Program-made: the position numbers and the translations under genes
The notes under the pieces: model-generated
Database searches by the model: none
The model's input: only the letters and a program-made list of their open reading frames with translations
What the model was told of the DNA's origin: nothing
Shown: piece after piece, positions 10,145 through 19,592 of the stretch
Layout: each line of letters begins with the position of its first letter
How positions within the stretch are numbered: the first letter of the stretch is position 1
Assembly: GCA_027456085.1 (NCBI GenBank)
Contig: DAIDVO010000067.1
Span: forward strand, 1-43,473
Length of the DNA: 43,473 bases
Source of the DNA: Steroidobacteraceae bacterium
GTDB taxonomy: Bacteria; Pseudomonadota; Gammaproteobacteria; Steroidobacterales; Steroidobacteraceae
Direction: 5' to 3'

Positions 10145-11131
10145 TCAAGCTACATCGATTCGCAGCTGCCGCCGCAGGGCGGTAATCGCGGCATCGGAGA
10201 GCGGCGTCTCGTTGAGCCGCGCGGCATAAATCGCCGCGCCGGCATCCGGCGGCAACACCGGCGCGGCGAATTCGTACTGCCTTGAGCCGTTCATCAGAAT
10301 CTCTTTCAACGGAGCCAACAACAAGGCTTCGAATTTGAACATTCCGCCGGAATACGACACGGTGATTGACTCGTCCTGCCGCACCTCGAGCCGATCGTGC
10401 ACGGCATCGACGATCGCGGCGAGTTCCCGCACGGCCGCGGCGAAGATGTTGCGCGCGCTCCGATCTCCCCGCTCCGCCGCCTCGGCGATCAGCGGCGCGA
10501 ATTGCGCGATGCGGCTGCGCTCAGCCTGCCCGGCGCCGTATACGGCACCGCAAATATCGAGGTCCTCGCCGAGACCGAAATGCACGCGCATCAACTCGTA
10601 CATCGGGCCCCTTGCGTCCCGTCCGTCACTCATGCGGGCGAACGCATGCAGACCCTCCCGCACAATCCAATAAGCGGACCCTTCGTCGCTGAACAATTCT
10701 CCCCATCCGCCGGCCCGCGCGGATCGACCGGAGTACTCCCCGTAGCCGATCGATCCCGTGCCGGCCACGATGTTGATGCCGTCCTTTCCCGCAAGTGCGC
10801 CCGACCAACCGCATACGACATCGTTACCGCAGCGAAAGCGCCCCCCGCGTAACTGCGTACCCGGCGCAGCGTCGAGATGGCCGCGCATGCGGCTGTCCTC
10901 GCCATAGGCCGGCAACCCGAAAAAGGCAAAATCCACCGACCCGGCGGAGACGGCAGCGAGCCGCAGTGCCGTCTCGATACCGCGAACCAACATCGCGCGC
11001 AAGGCATCCATGCCGGTCTCGAGGTAATACGCGCACCCTTCACGATGGCGCGCGAGGACGTTGCCGGCGGCGTCGATCACCAAGAAATCGGTCTTGGTGC
11101 CGCCGCCATCGACGCCGAGAAACGTACCCAT
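10145..11131 (-). CDS. BadF/BadG/BcrA/BcrD ATPase family sugar kinase (N-acetylhexosamine kinase-like)
   Basis: 'MGTFLGVDGGGTKTDFLVIDAAGNVLAR', 'NIVAGTGSIGYGE', 'GWGELFSDEGSAYWI'. Start chosen at Met49 of the ORF (11131), which overlaps the stop of the upstream SIS gene (TGATG). Confidence 0.88.
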   Translation of the reverse strand: MGTFLGVDGGGTKTDFLVIDAAGNVLARHREGCAYYLETGMDALRAMLVRGIETALRLAAVSAGSVDFAFFGLPAYGEDSRMRGHLDAAPGTQLRGGRFRCGNDVVCGWSGALAGKDGINIVAGTGSIGYGEYSGRSARAGGWGELFSDEGSAYWIVREGLHAFARMSDGRDARGPMYELMRVHFGLGEDLDICGAVYGAGQAERSRIAQFAPLIAEAAERGDRSARNIFAAAVRELAAIVDAVHDRLEVRQDESITVSYSGGMFKFEALLLAPLKEILMNGSRQYEFAAPVLPPDAGAAIYAARLNETPLSDAAITALRRQLRIDVA

Positions 11132-12288
11132 CAACGCGCGCTCCACGCGTGAATCGTCACGCCGTGCACAACGCGGCTCACGGTACCCGCCGCGTTCGGC
11201 GAGTCCGGGCGGATCCCGAGCGTCCGTGATCGTGAGAACGCGAGCGTTTGTGCGAACAGGACGTATGGAAAGCACAACTCCAATTCCGTCGCTTCCGTGG
11301 CGGTCGGCAGCGGCACCAGGTCGGAGCCATAGTCGACCGAATCGACCGCCGCGCTCAAAGCGACGACTTGTGCGGCGACGCCGTCCGCGCGCAATTCCCG
11401 AAGGAGATCCTGTTCGTACGCCCGCCTATATGCGTCACGGGATAGAAACACCACGACGAGGGTACGCCCATTGATGATCGTCTTTGGACCATGCCGGAAG
11501 CCGAGCGGCGAGTCGGCGACGGCGACGACTTTCCCGTCCGTCAATTCGAGCATCTTGAGCGCCGACTCGCGTGCCAATCCTTGGAGTTCGGCGGCGCCGA
11601 GATATACGACACGGTCGATTCGCTCACCGGCGAGAAGGCGGGCCCTCTGCAGCGTCAGCCGAAGCGAATCCGCCGCATCCCGTTCAATGACATGCCCGTC
11701 GCCCGGCAATACCACCCCAAACGCCAATCCCGCGGCGAGCAACATGGACGAGAAGCTCGAAGTCATCGCGAAGCTGCGGTCATTCGCGCGCTCCGGCAAC
11801 AATTGGCGGTGCGCGCGCGGGAGCGACGCCGTGCGCGCCGCAAGCGCGCCGTCCGCGTTGCAGGTAAACACGAGGTGATGACAGTCGCCGCTAATCCGCT
11901 CTGCGAGTTCGACCGCGGCCACACTCTCGGGGCTGTTTCCCGAGCGCGCGAACGAGACGAGCAACATGGGCTCGTCCCGTGCCAAATAGGCGTCGGGCGC
12001 GGACACCAAATCGGTAGTCGCGACGGAATCGGCTCGCAAGTGGAGTTTGCGCCGAATCGTCGGCGCAAGGCAGTCGCCAACAAAGGCCGACGTTCCCGCG
12101 CCTGTCAAGACGATGCGCAGGCCTCGCCGTGATATCAGCGGTCGAAGAAATTCCTGCAGGCGCAAACCGTCGACGCAGAACCTGTCATGCATTTCGCCCC
12201 ACAGAGAAGGTTGCTGCGCAATTTCGCGCGCGGTCCAATACGCACCCGCTGCATGCAGTTCCTCCTCCGCATACCCTATGTAATCCAT
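11131..12288 (-). CDS. SIS-domain sugar isomerase/deaminase, AgaS-like
   Basis: 'EEELHAAGAYWTAREIAQQPSLW', 'RIVLTGAGTSAFVGDCLAP', 'SFARSGNSPESVAAVELAE', 'DSPLGFRHGPKTIINGRT'. Confidence 0.9.
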   Translation of the reverse strand: MDYIGYAEEELHAAGAYWTAREIAQQPSLWGEMHDRFCVDGLRLQEFLRPLISRRGLRIVLTGAGTSAFVGDCLAPTIRRKLHLRADSVATTDLVSAPDAYLARDEPMLLVSFARSGNSPESVAAVELAERISGDCHHLVFTCNADGALAARTASLPRAHRQLLPERANDRSFAMTSSFSSMLLAAGLAFGVVLPGDGHVIERDAADSLRLTLQRARLLAGERIDRVVYLGAAELQGLARESALKMLELTDGKVVAVADSPLGFRHGPKTIINGRTLVVVFLSRDAYRRAYEQDLLRELRADGVAAQVVALSAAVDSVDYGSDLVPLPTATEATELELCFPYVLFAQTLAFSRSRTLGIRPDSPNAAGTVSRVVHGVTIHAWSAR

Positions 12289-12290
12289 CG

Positions 12291-13559
12291 TCAGACCCCG
12301 CAGGCCGCTGTGTAATGATGTAGAAGCCGCCGGATCGAATGCAGGATCATTGCGCGAGGGCGCTTTTCGAGTTCGCCGGCGCGCACCGCCTCGTACTGCG
12401 CAGGCAGGTACTGACTCACCAGCGTCATCGGTATGTCTATGCGTTCGAGCGCCCGCATCAATTCATCGGTCGTGCGTAGCACGGACGGCGCATTCCAGTA
12501 ATAGCGGATGCGGTCACTCAAACTGTACTGCAAGTCGAGAGTCTCCCGGTTCGGATCTGCATAATATGCGCGCCAATGACGAGGATCCGCGCGCATGACG
12601 TTCAGTACCGATTGCTTCAGTGGCGGCTCCGGCGGAAGGGACAATTCTCGCGCAATATCGGAAAGCGCCCAGAGCGCCTCTCGCAGCGCGAACGTCAATG
12701 CGGGCCCGACTTTGAGGATCGCAAAATGATCTCTAACGAGGCGACGCAGAGCCGCCGGCGTCTGATAATCGGTCGAGTGTGCCTCGTACACCAGGGCTTG
12801 CTCGCGCTCGATCCGGACCGATAACGCGCGCGCCCTCTCCGGCATGTAGTCGACGACCTTGTAATGATCGAACTCCACGCCCGGTTGAACGACGAGCGCC
12901 ACGACCCGCGGCCAGACGCTGTCCAATCCGCGCACCGCGAACGCCGCGCGGTGTGCATCGAGTGTTTCGTCGACGGCGGCCGGAGTCGTGACTTGCAGCG
13001 CACCGAGCGCCTCTGTCGCACCACCGGGGGTCGGCACTTCGGTCCCGATCACGTAGACGGGTGCTGCGCCGCCGGCGACGCCCCATGCGCGCTCCGCGGC
13101 CAGGCACAAATCCGCCGCGCGGTTCGCGATGACCTGCGTGGATAACACCGCGGGATCGTCGGCGCAGGACATCGAGCAATCCAGGTGCAACTTGCGAAAG
13201 CCAGCCGCGACGTATTCGTCCACCAGGACCGCGGAGCGCGCCATCGCGTCGGCGGTACCCAGGCCGCGCCAACAAGTCGGGCCAAGATGATCGCCCCCCA
13301 ACAGTATCCGCTCGGGCGAAATACCGGCGCGTTCCGCAAGGTCGTCCAAGAAGCGTCGGAACAGCGCGGGCGTCATGCCGGTGTAGCCGCCGAATTGATT
13401 GACTTGGTTGGCGGTGGCCTCGATCAAAGCATGCGCGCCATTTGGCCCGGCAACCTGCAACGCGGCTTCCAGCACCAGAGGATGCGACGAGCAAACCGAC
13501 GGGATGCCGACACACGCCCCCGCCTTGTGCTCGCGCAACAATGTTTGCAGCGCATTCAT
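12291..13559 (-). CDS. D-tagatose-bisphosphate aldolase non-catalytic subunit family (GatZ/KbaZ/AgaZ)
   Basis: 'GIPSVCSSHPLVLEAAL', 'ATANQVNQFGGYTGMTPALFRRFL', 'LGGDHLGPTCWRG', 'HLDCSMSCADDP', 'GTEVPTPGGATEAL'. Confidence 0.93.
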   Translation of the reverse strand: MNALQTLLREHKAGACVGIPSVCSSHPLVLEAALQVAGPNGAHALIEATANQVNQFGGYTGMTPALFRRFLDDLAERAGISPERILLGGDHLGPTCWRGLGTADAMARSAVLVDEYVAAGFRKLHLDCSMSCADDPAVLSTQVIANRAADLCLAAERAWGVAGGAAPVYVIGTEVPTPGGATEALGALQVTTPAAVDETLDAHRAAFAVRGLDSVWPRVVALVVQPGVEFDHYKVVDYMPERARALSVRIEREQALVYEAHSTDYQTPAALRRLVRDHFAILKVGPALTFALREALWALSDIARELSLPPEPPLKQSVLNVMRADPRHWRAYYADPNRETLDLQYSLSDRIRYYWNAPSVLRTTDELMRALERIDIPMTLVSQYLPAQYEAVRAGELEKRPRAMILHSIRRLLHHYTAACGV

Positions 13560-13586
13560 TGTGATTTCGGCTGTTTCGGCAATGGC

Positions 13587-14456
13587 TCACCCGGGTTGCA
13601 GCGACAGCAGCAACGCACCGGCGCGCGCAAGCACGGCGCCGACGAGCTTGAGGGCGCCGGGCAGCGTTCCGGATACCGTCAACGCGATCGCGGTAGTCAA
13701 AAACGGAGCGCCCGCGTTGACGAGTGGCGACACGACGATTGCCTTGCCGTACCGGAATGAATAGACGAGCAGCAATGCGCCGACCGCGTTCAACGTCTGC
13801 ACGCCGGCGGCCAACCAGGGCCCCGAGAGTCCGAGATAAATCGGGTGGGAGAAATCGGTCAGCCAGAAGGCCACCGGAATGAACATCAAGCCGGTGACCA
13901 TCATGTAAAAAAAGATGCTCTCCGCGCTCATTGTCGCGTTGGCAAGCTTGATGTAGTACGCCTGCAGGCCCCAGGCCAGCGTCACTCCGAGCGCGAGGTA
14001 GAACCACGCGCCATAGTGTTGCGCACCACCTTCGGCCGAGTAGTCGAACAGAGGCAGCGAAACCACCGCGAGCACAATCCCGGTCACGCCGAGCCGTCCG
14101 GTCCGCTCCCCGAGCAGCACCAACGACAACAGGATCGTCACCACCGGCGAGAGCGAGACGATCGGGAAGATGAGATAAGTCGGCCCGACCGTGACCGCAT
14201 GGAACAGCAGCATTTGCCCGCCCGCGCCGAGGAGGCCAACCGCCATGCCAAGTGCGATGGAGCGCCGGTCCTTGTTGAGCGGCGTGGCGGCGCGCCGCAT
14301 CACCCAGATGGCCGGGGCGATCATCGTCAACGCACACACCACGTACGTAAGCGTGTCCGGAAAGCCATGTTCGCTCGGGACGCCCGTAAACGCGCCCCAG
14401 ACGCCCCAGGCGAGCGTGGTGAGCAGCGCGTAACGCAACCAGTTCGATGCGGTCAT
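13587..14456 (-). CDS. EamA-family (DMT) transporter
   Basis: About 10 hydrophobic helices, EamA-type repeats ('LLTTLAWGVWGAFTG', 'TLAWGLQAYYIKLANA'); lies between TonB receptor and gatZ-like gene in the same orientation. Confidence 0.85.
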   Translation of the reverse strand: MTASNWLRYALLTTLAWGVWGAFTGVPSEHGFPDTLTYVVCALTMIAPAIWVMRRAATPLNKDRRSIALGMAVGLLGAGGQMLLFHAVTVGPTYLIFPIVSLSPVVTILLSLVLLGERTGRLGVTGIVLAVVSLPLFDYSAEGGAQHYGAWFYLALGVTLAWGLQAYYIKLANATMSAESIFFYMMVTGLMFIPVAFWLTDFSHPIYLGLSGPWLAAGVQTLNAVGALLLVYSFRYGKAIVVSPLVNAGAPFLTTAIALTVSGTLPGALKLVGAVLARAGALLLSLQPG

Positions 14457-14477
14457 CGCGGTGTCTCTGCGCTCCTT

Positions 14478-17381
14478 TTAAAACCGATAGCTCACGCCGA
14501 GTGTAAACGTGCGGCCGAAAGCCGTGTAGCCCTCGCCGACGGCGCTGCTCGTACCGGTGTTGCCGCTGCTCCAGATCGCATCCTTGCGGCCGTTCAGGTA
14601 GGACTTCGCGATCGCGTTCGCGAGATTCTTCCCCTCGAAATAGATCCGCAAGTTCTTTACGACCTCGATGGAGGCCTGCGCAGTGACCCACGAGAACGAA
14701 TCCGTGGTTGCGCTCCAACCCGGCACCTCTGTGAAGGTCTGTGCAACGAAGCTTCCGGCATAGTCCCATGTCACGCTGGAGCTGATGCGGCCGGACTCGT
14801 AGATAAGCCCGAGCGAGGCCGTCGACGGCGAAACGCCCTCGAGCTGCCCGACGTATTGTCCGCTGACGTAGGCCTTGCTGTTCGTATGGGTAAATTGCGC
14901 ATGCACGCCGAAGCCGCTTGGAAGGATGTGCTGGAAGCCGATTTCGACGCCGGTGACGAGGCCCTTGTCGCCGTTTATCGGTTGGTACACGGTGTACAGA
15001 ACCGGCACCGGTGTGGTGCTGCCGTTGAAATAGCCCTGCACGCCGAGATCGACGTTCATCCGCGCCGCCTGCGTGATGAAATCGCGGATATTCTTGTCGA
15101 AGAACGCCACCGTGAGCGCACAGTTGGGCTGGTAATACCATTCGAGCGAGAGGTCCGCCTGGTAAGAGCGAATGGGCTTGAGCTGCGCATTGCCGGAATA
15201 GTCGATCTCGTAGACCCGGTTCAGCGTGTTGTCGGTGCGTGTCGGCGCCAGCTGATTGAGTTCCGGTCGCGTCATGGTTTCGGCGAGTCCGAGACGCGCC
15301 TGCAGCGTCGGCCTTATTTTGTACAGGAAGTTCGCCGACGGCATCGCGAGCGTGTACGACCCGGTCGAGGAGGTCGGCGTCGGGCTGCTGTATTGAACGA
15401 TCGCCGGATCGGTCGGGTTGGCCGTATTGGCAATCGTGACCGTCTGAATGTTATTGACGGCGGTCGAGGCGCGCGTGTTGGTATGAACGAGACGTAATCC
15501 CGCATTCCCGCTCCACCGATCGCCACCGAACACGCCCTCGAAATACGCAGCGATCGTATCTTCTCGATCGGCGTAGGAATTCACCGCGTTGTATTGCGGC
15601 TGTGTAAGGCTGAAATCGTAGGTCGGCGCGAATCCATTATAGAGGTTCGGCTGCCCGTTCAAAGATTTCCACGCATTGAGCAGCGCCGGAACGTTGAATA
15701 CGGCAATCGTCCTCGGGAACGAGCCGCCGGCGCCCTGCATGTAATTGGGCAGGGTCGTAATCGACACGACGTTCGCGCCGAGCGAACCGAACGTGATCGG
15801 GTTCGCGCCCGCCGGGGTTGTGTAGAAATCGTACTGGCTCGAGCCTCCGGTCCAGTCGTTGCTGATGTCGGCGCGACTCTTGTCGCGCCGCGTCGCTGCG
15901 ATCCCGAATTGCAGCTGTCCGACGATTCCGCTCGCGAACGCGAGCTTGCCGTCGAGCGTGGCGCCGGTGACCGAATCGTGTAAGGAGTAGCCGCTGAGAC
16001 CCGTGTAGTGCCCGGTCCAATAATTGTTATTGAGCGCCCCGGAGGCGAGCGCAGCACCGTAGTCCTGGCCGTTCGGCAAGGTTACCGCGATGTTCGGCAG
16101 GCCGTTTTGGGTGTTGGTCCAGTTGATCGAGTTCTGGTTGTACGGTGTCGTGGATTCGAGACCGGCGGTCACGAAGGCATCCCGACCGCCTTCCGGTCGA
16201 TTAGCGTCGGAATGGTACAAGTCCGCGGCGAACGACAAGCGGTCCGTCGGCTTCCACTCGACATTGAGGCCGATGAGCTTCGTGTCGACGACTCGGTCGA
16301 TGGTCTGATTGACGATCTCCGGCGTGAACGTGTTCGCGCTGAACGAGGTGATCAATCCGTTGTTCACGACGACGTTCGACCATTCGGGATTGCCGTTCGC
16401 ATCGTAGTTGAAGTCGGGATAATAAGCCTGGTCATAGGCGACTTGCGGATCGCGCAGATGCGTGTACAGCCCATCGAGGGTGACGTGCAGCGCATCGGTC
16501 GGCTTCCACTCGAGCGTCCCCGAGAAGGCCTCGCGCTTCTTCTGATCGATCACGGACCCGAACGAGATACAACAGGACGCGACGACCGGCTGGCTGCTCG
16601 CACCGGTCAACGGCCAAACTCCCGGATTCGCCGAATCGTACGTGTTGTAGTTCAACGCATCGGTGCGAGTCTTCGTGTTCGAGAACACGGCGCCCACCAG
16701 GACACCCAACGTCCCGGCGGAGTTCGTATCGCTGACGAATGCGGAGCCCTTGCTGCCGTAGAATTCGGACATGTCGTTGTAATTGCGCTCGACGCGCACC
16801 GCGGTGTGAAGGCCCGGATGGTCGAACGGCCGCGCGGAGCGCAGGTTGACCGTGCCGCCGATGCTGCCCTCGAGGGCAGATGCCTGCGCTGACTTCAACA
16901 CGTCCGCCCCGGAGATGACGTCCGCGGGGAGAATGTCGAATGCAAGGTCGCGGCCGTCGTCGTCGGTCGCGAGGATTCGATTGTTGAGCGTGACGATGTT
17001 GTATTGTGAGCCGAGGCCGCGTACGCCGACATACATCCCCTCGCCACCGGTCGTTCGCGAGATGGAAATGCCGGTGATGTGGCTCAACGAGTCGGCGACG
17101 TCATCGTCCGGAAAGCGTCCGAGCTCGGTCGCATTGATCGAATCCAGTACGATCGCCGCGTTCTCTTTGAATTTGAGCGACTCACGCAGACTCTCGCGCA
17201 GCCCTGTGACGACAATCGCCGACAATGCGTCCTGATCTTCCTTCTTTTTAGGTAACGGCGTACCGGCGCGCGAAACGTCCGCGCGACTTTCGGCGGGCCA
17301 TGACGCGGCACCTAGCGTGAAGACGGCACCCACAACAAACAACGAGAGCTTGCGTACGAGCATTCCTGGTCTCTCCCTCAT
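14478..17381 (-). CDS. TonB-dependent receptor (Caulobacter-type)
   Basis: Signal peptide, plug 'VLDSINATELGRFPDDDVADSLSHITGISISR...VRGLGSQYNIVTLNNR', C-terminal 'GRTFTLGVSYRF'. Confidence 0.95.
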   Translation of the reverse strand: MRERPGMLVRKLSLFVVGAVFTLGAASWPAESRADVSRAGTPLPKKKEDQDALSAIVVTGLRESLRESLKFKENAAIVLDSINATELGRFPDDDVADSLSHITGISISRTTGGEGMYVGVRGLGSQYNIVTLNNRILATDDDGRDLAFDILPADVISGADVLKSAQASALEGSIGGTVNLRSARPFDHPGLHTAVRVERNYNDMSEFYGSKGSAFVSDTNSAGTLGVLVGAVFSNTKTRTDALNYNTYDSANPGVWPLTGASSQPVVASCCISFGSVIDQKKREAFSGTLEWKPTDALHVTLDGLYTHLRDPQVAYDQAYYPDFNYDANGNPEWSNVVVNNGLITSFSANTFTPEIVNQTIDRVVDTKLIGLNVEWKPTDRLSFAADLYHSDANRPEGGRDAFVTAGLESTTPYNQNSINWTNTQNGLPNIAVTLPNGQDYGAALASGALNNNYWTGHYTGLSGYSLHDSVTGATLDGKLAFASGIVGQLQFGIAATRRDKSRADISNDWTGGSSQYDFYTTPAGANPITFGSLGANVVSITTLPNYMQGAGGSFPRTIAVFNVPALLNAWKSLNGQPNLYNGFAPTYDFSLTQPQYNAVNSYADREDTIAAYFEGVFGGDRWSGNAGLRLVHTNTRASTAVNNIQTVTIANTANPTDPAIVQYSSPTPTSSTGSYTLAMPSANFLYKIRPTLQARLGLAETMTRPELNQLAPTRTDNTLNRVYEIDYSGNAQLKPIRSYQADLSLEWYYQPNCALTVAFFDKNIRDFITQAARMNVDLGVQGYFNGSTTPVPVLYTVYQPINGDKGLVTGVEIGFQHILPSGFGVHAQFTHTNSKAYVSGQYVGQLEGVSPSTASLGLIYESGRISSSVTWDYAGSFVAQTFTEVPGWSATTDSFSWVTAQASIEVVKNLRIYFEGKNLANAIAKSYLNGRKDAIWSSGNTGTSSAVGEGYTAFGRTFTLGVSYRF

Positions 17382-17414
17382 GAATGATCCCGCTGTCGGA
17401 TCCGGGCCCGATTA

Positions 17415-17485
17415 GCGAAAACGAACCAATACGAAACCTTACGAAGGCATCCCCGAAGTGGAAATTTCGTTTCCTTTCGTTTAAT
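17415..17485. promoter_or_regulatory. Candidate AgaR/DeoR-type operator array in the divergent TonB receptor / regulator promoter region
   Basis: ACGAA at 17421, 17431 and 17441 (10-bp steps), then TTTCGTTT at 17465 and 17475 (10-bp step). TTTCGTTTCCTTTCGTTTAA resembles the E. coli AgaR consensus as I recall it (TTTCRTTTYRTTTYNYTTKR). Confidence 0.55.
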
Positions 17486-17505
17486 ATTGTCTCCTGTCGC
17501 TTTCG

Positions 17506-18444
17506 ATGTCAACAGCACGACGACACTCAAGTAGACTTGCGGATGCCGCGGGAGGATCGGCTCTGCACGGGCAACTGCCGGTTTCGCAACCTTTCGACTG
17601 CAAAAACATGCACGAACCCGATTCTCAACACGCCGCGGGCATGGAACCCCCGATCGCCCATGTACCAACCGAACACGGCCTGCTCGTGGAGGAGCGCCGA
17701 CGGCGGATCTGTGACTTGCTGCGGGAGCATGGGCGAGTCACCGTTGATTCGCTGACGCGACGATTTGGCACCTCCGCCGTCACAATTCGCATGGATCTGT
17801 CGGCCCTCGAGCGCGCCGGCGAGCTAGTGCGCACGCACGGCGGCGCCCTCCTCCGTCGCGACGACCAAGATCCGCCGCTCGCATTCAAGCAGACACTGCA
17901 TCATGCCGAGAAGGTGCGCATCGCGCGGGTCGCCGCCTCGCTCATCCAGGACGGCGAGACGATCATCCTCGACTCGGGAACGACGACCGCGGAGATCGCC
18001 AAACAGATCCGCAAGATCGACGGCAAGTCGATCAACGTAATCACCAACGCGTTGAACGTCGCGGCGTTCCTCGTTGACGTCCCGTCGGTTCGACTGATCA
18101 TGCCGGGCGGCATGCTGCGGCGTGAATCGAACTCGCTGTCCGGCCACCTCGCCGAGGCCGCGCTAGCCGAGCTGCGCGCCGATCGATTGTTTCTTGGCGC
18201 GGACGGCATCGACCCGGAACTCGGTGTGATGACGCCGCACCTGCCGGAAGCGCAACTCAACGCGAAAATGATCGAAATTTCCCGCCGGGTGATCGCAGTC
18301 GCGGACTCCTCGAAGCTGATGCGCCGGAATATCTCTCGTATCGCTCGCGTGGAACAACTGCATACGTTGATCACCGACAGCGGCGCGTCACCCGCCGTCG
18401 TCGAGGAACTTCGCGGACGCGGCGTCGAGGTCATTCTCGCGTGA
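17506..18444 (+). CDS. DeoR-family transcriptional regulator, AgaR-like
   Basis: HTH 'EERRRRICDLLREHGRVTVDSLTRRFGTSAVTIRMDLSALERAGELVRTHGGAL', effector domain 'DGETIILDSGTTTAEIAKQI'. True start may be Met at 17608 or 17641. Confidence 0.93.
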   Translation: MSTARRHSSRLADAAGGSALHGQLPVSQPFDCKNMHEPDSQHAAGMEPPIAHVPTEHGLLVEERRRRICDLLREHGRVTVDSLTRRFGTSAVTIRMDLSALERAGELVRTHGGALLRRDDQDPPLAFKQTLHHAEKVRIARVAASLIQDGETIILDSGTTTAEIAKQIRKIDGKSINVITNALNVAAFLVDVPSVRLIMPGGMLRRESNSLSGHLAEAALAELRADRLFLGADGIDPELGVMTPHLPEAQLNAKMIEISRRVIAVADSSKLMRRNISRIARVEQLHTLITDSGASPAVVEELRGRGVEVILA

Positions 18445-19562
18445 ATTTGACGAAATCGATGATCGCGTCGTCGCCCCTGCCCACCGGCGTTGCGGCTTTT
18501 CTCTTCCTGTTCGGCTCGGTTCCCGCGCACCCGCAAGATCCATACTATTCGACCGCCGACTTCGCACGGATCGAGAAGGTCGACGCCCACATGCATGTAC
18601 ACGGACCGGCCGATCTGCTCGTTGCCGAAGCGGTCCGCGATCACTTTCACATTCTTACGATCAACGTCGATGACCCGGACTTTCCGCCGATCGCCGAGCA
18701 ATTGAAGGCCGCCGCCTCGCTACGCCACCGTTACCCGGGCCGGGTCGCCTTCGTCGGCACCTTTTCGGTCGCGAATTTCAGTTAACCCGACTGGGCACCC
18801 ATGGCATTGCGCGAGATCAACGTCGCGCTCGGCGACGGCGCCGTCGGTGTGAAGATCTGGAAGAACGTCGGTATGAGTTTGCGCGATGCGCAACGTCGCT
18901 ACGTGATGCCGGACGATGCGCGAATCGAGCCGATCTATGCGCGACTGCAACGCGACCACATCGTGCTGCTCGGTCATCAGGCCGAGCCCCGCGACTGCTG
19001 GTTGCCCTACGCGAAGATGACGATCCGGTCAGACCGCGAATACTATCGCGAGCATCCGCAGTACTACATGTATCTCCATCCTGACCGGCCCTCGCGCGAG
19101 AAGATCCTCGCGGCGCGCGACCGCATGCTCGCGGAGCACCCGACGCTGCGCTTCGATGCGCTGCACCTCGCCTCGCTCGAATGGGACGTCGGCAGGGTCG
19201 CCGCATTTCTCGACCGGTTCCCGAACGCGAGCGTCGACATCGCCGCGCGTATCGCGCACCTCGAATACCAGGCGGCGCGGCACCCGGCCAAGGTACGCCG
19301 GTTTCTGATCCGATATCAGAACCGTATCCTTTACGGAACCGACGACGCATACGGTCCCGCCGACGACGATCCGCACGCGGTCGCGCAGATCGCCGCCGAC
19401 TGGCATCAGGACTGGCGCTTTCTCGTGACCGACGACGTAATGCATTCGTCGGAATTCGCCCGGCCGTTTCGCGGCATGCACCTGCCGAAGGCCGTCGTCG
19501 ACAAGATCTACCGCGGCAACGCGGTTGCGCTGTTCCCGAAAGCCTGGCCCGGCCTCAACTGA
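18441..19562 (+). pseudogene. Amidohydrolase-family protein interrupted by an in-frame TAA at 18783-18785
   Basis: ORFs 18441..18785 and 18801..19562 share a frame, separated by TAA plus 5 sense codons (PDWAP). First part has a signal peptide and metal motif 'DAHMHVHG'; second has 'GAVGVKIWKNVGM' and 'ILYGTDDAYGP'. Confidence 0.75.
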
Positions 19563-19592
19563 ACGGCCGGCGGGACGGTGGGCCGCGGCCGT
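19563..19592. terminator. Possible bidirectional hairpin between convergent genes
   Basis: Inverted repeat ACGGCCG (19563-19569) / CGGCCGT (19586-19592), 16-nt loop, lying just after the stop at 19562 and overlapping the stop end of the convergent gene at 19593; only a short T run follows. Confidence 0.25.

Noticed and set aside
12733-15141. 802-aa minus-strand ORF
   Set aside because: Spans parts of the gatZ-like, EamA and TonB receptor genes in another frame; Arg/Ala-rich shadow ORF with no recognisable domain.
13845-15497. 550-aa plus-strand ORF
   Set aside because: Antisense to the EamA and TonB receptor genes; compositionally biased high-GC shadow frame.
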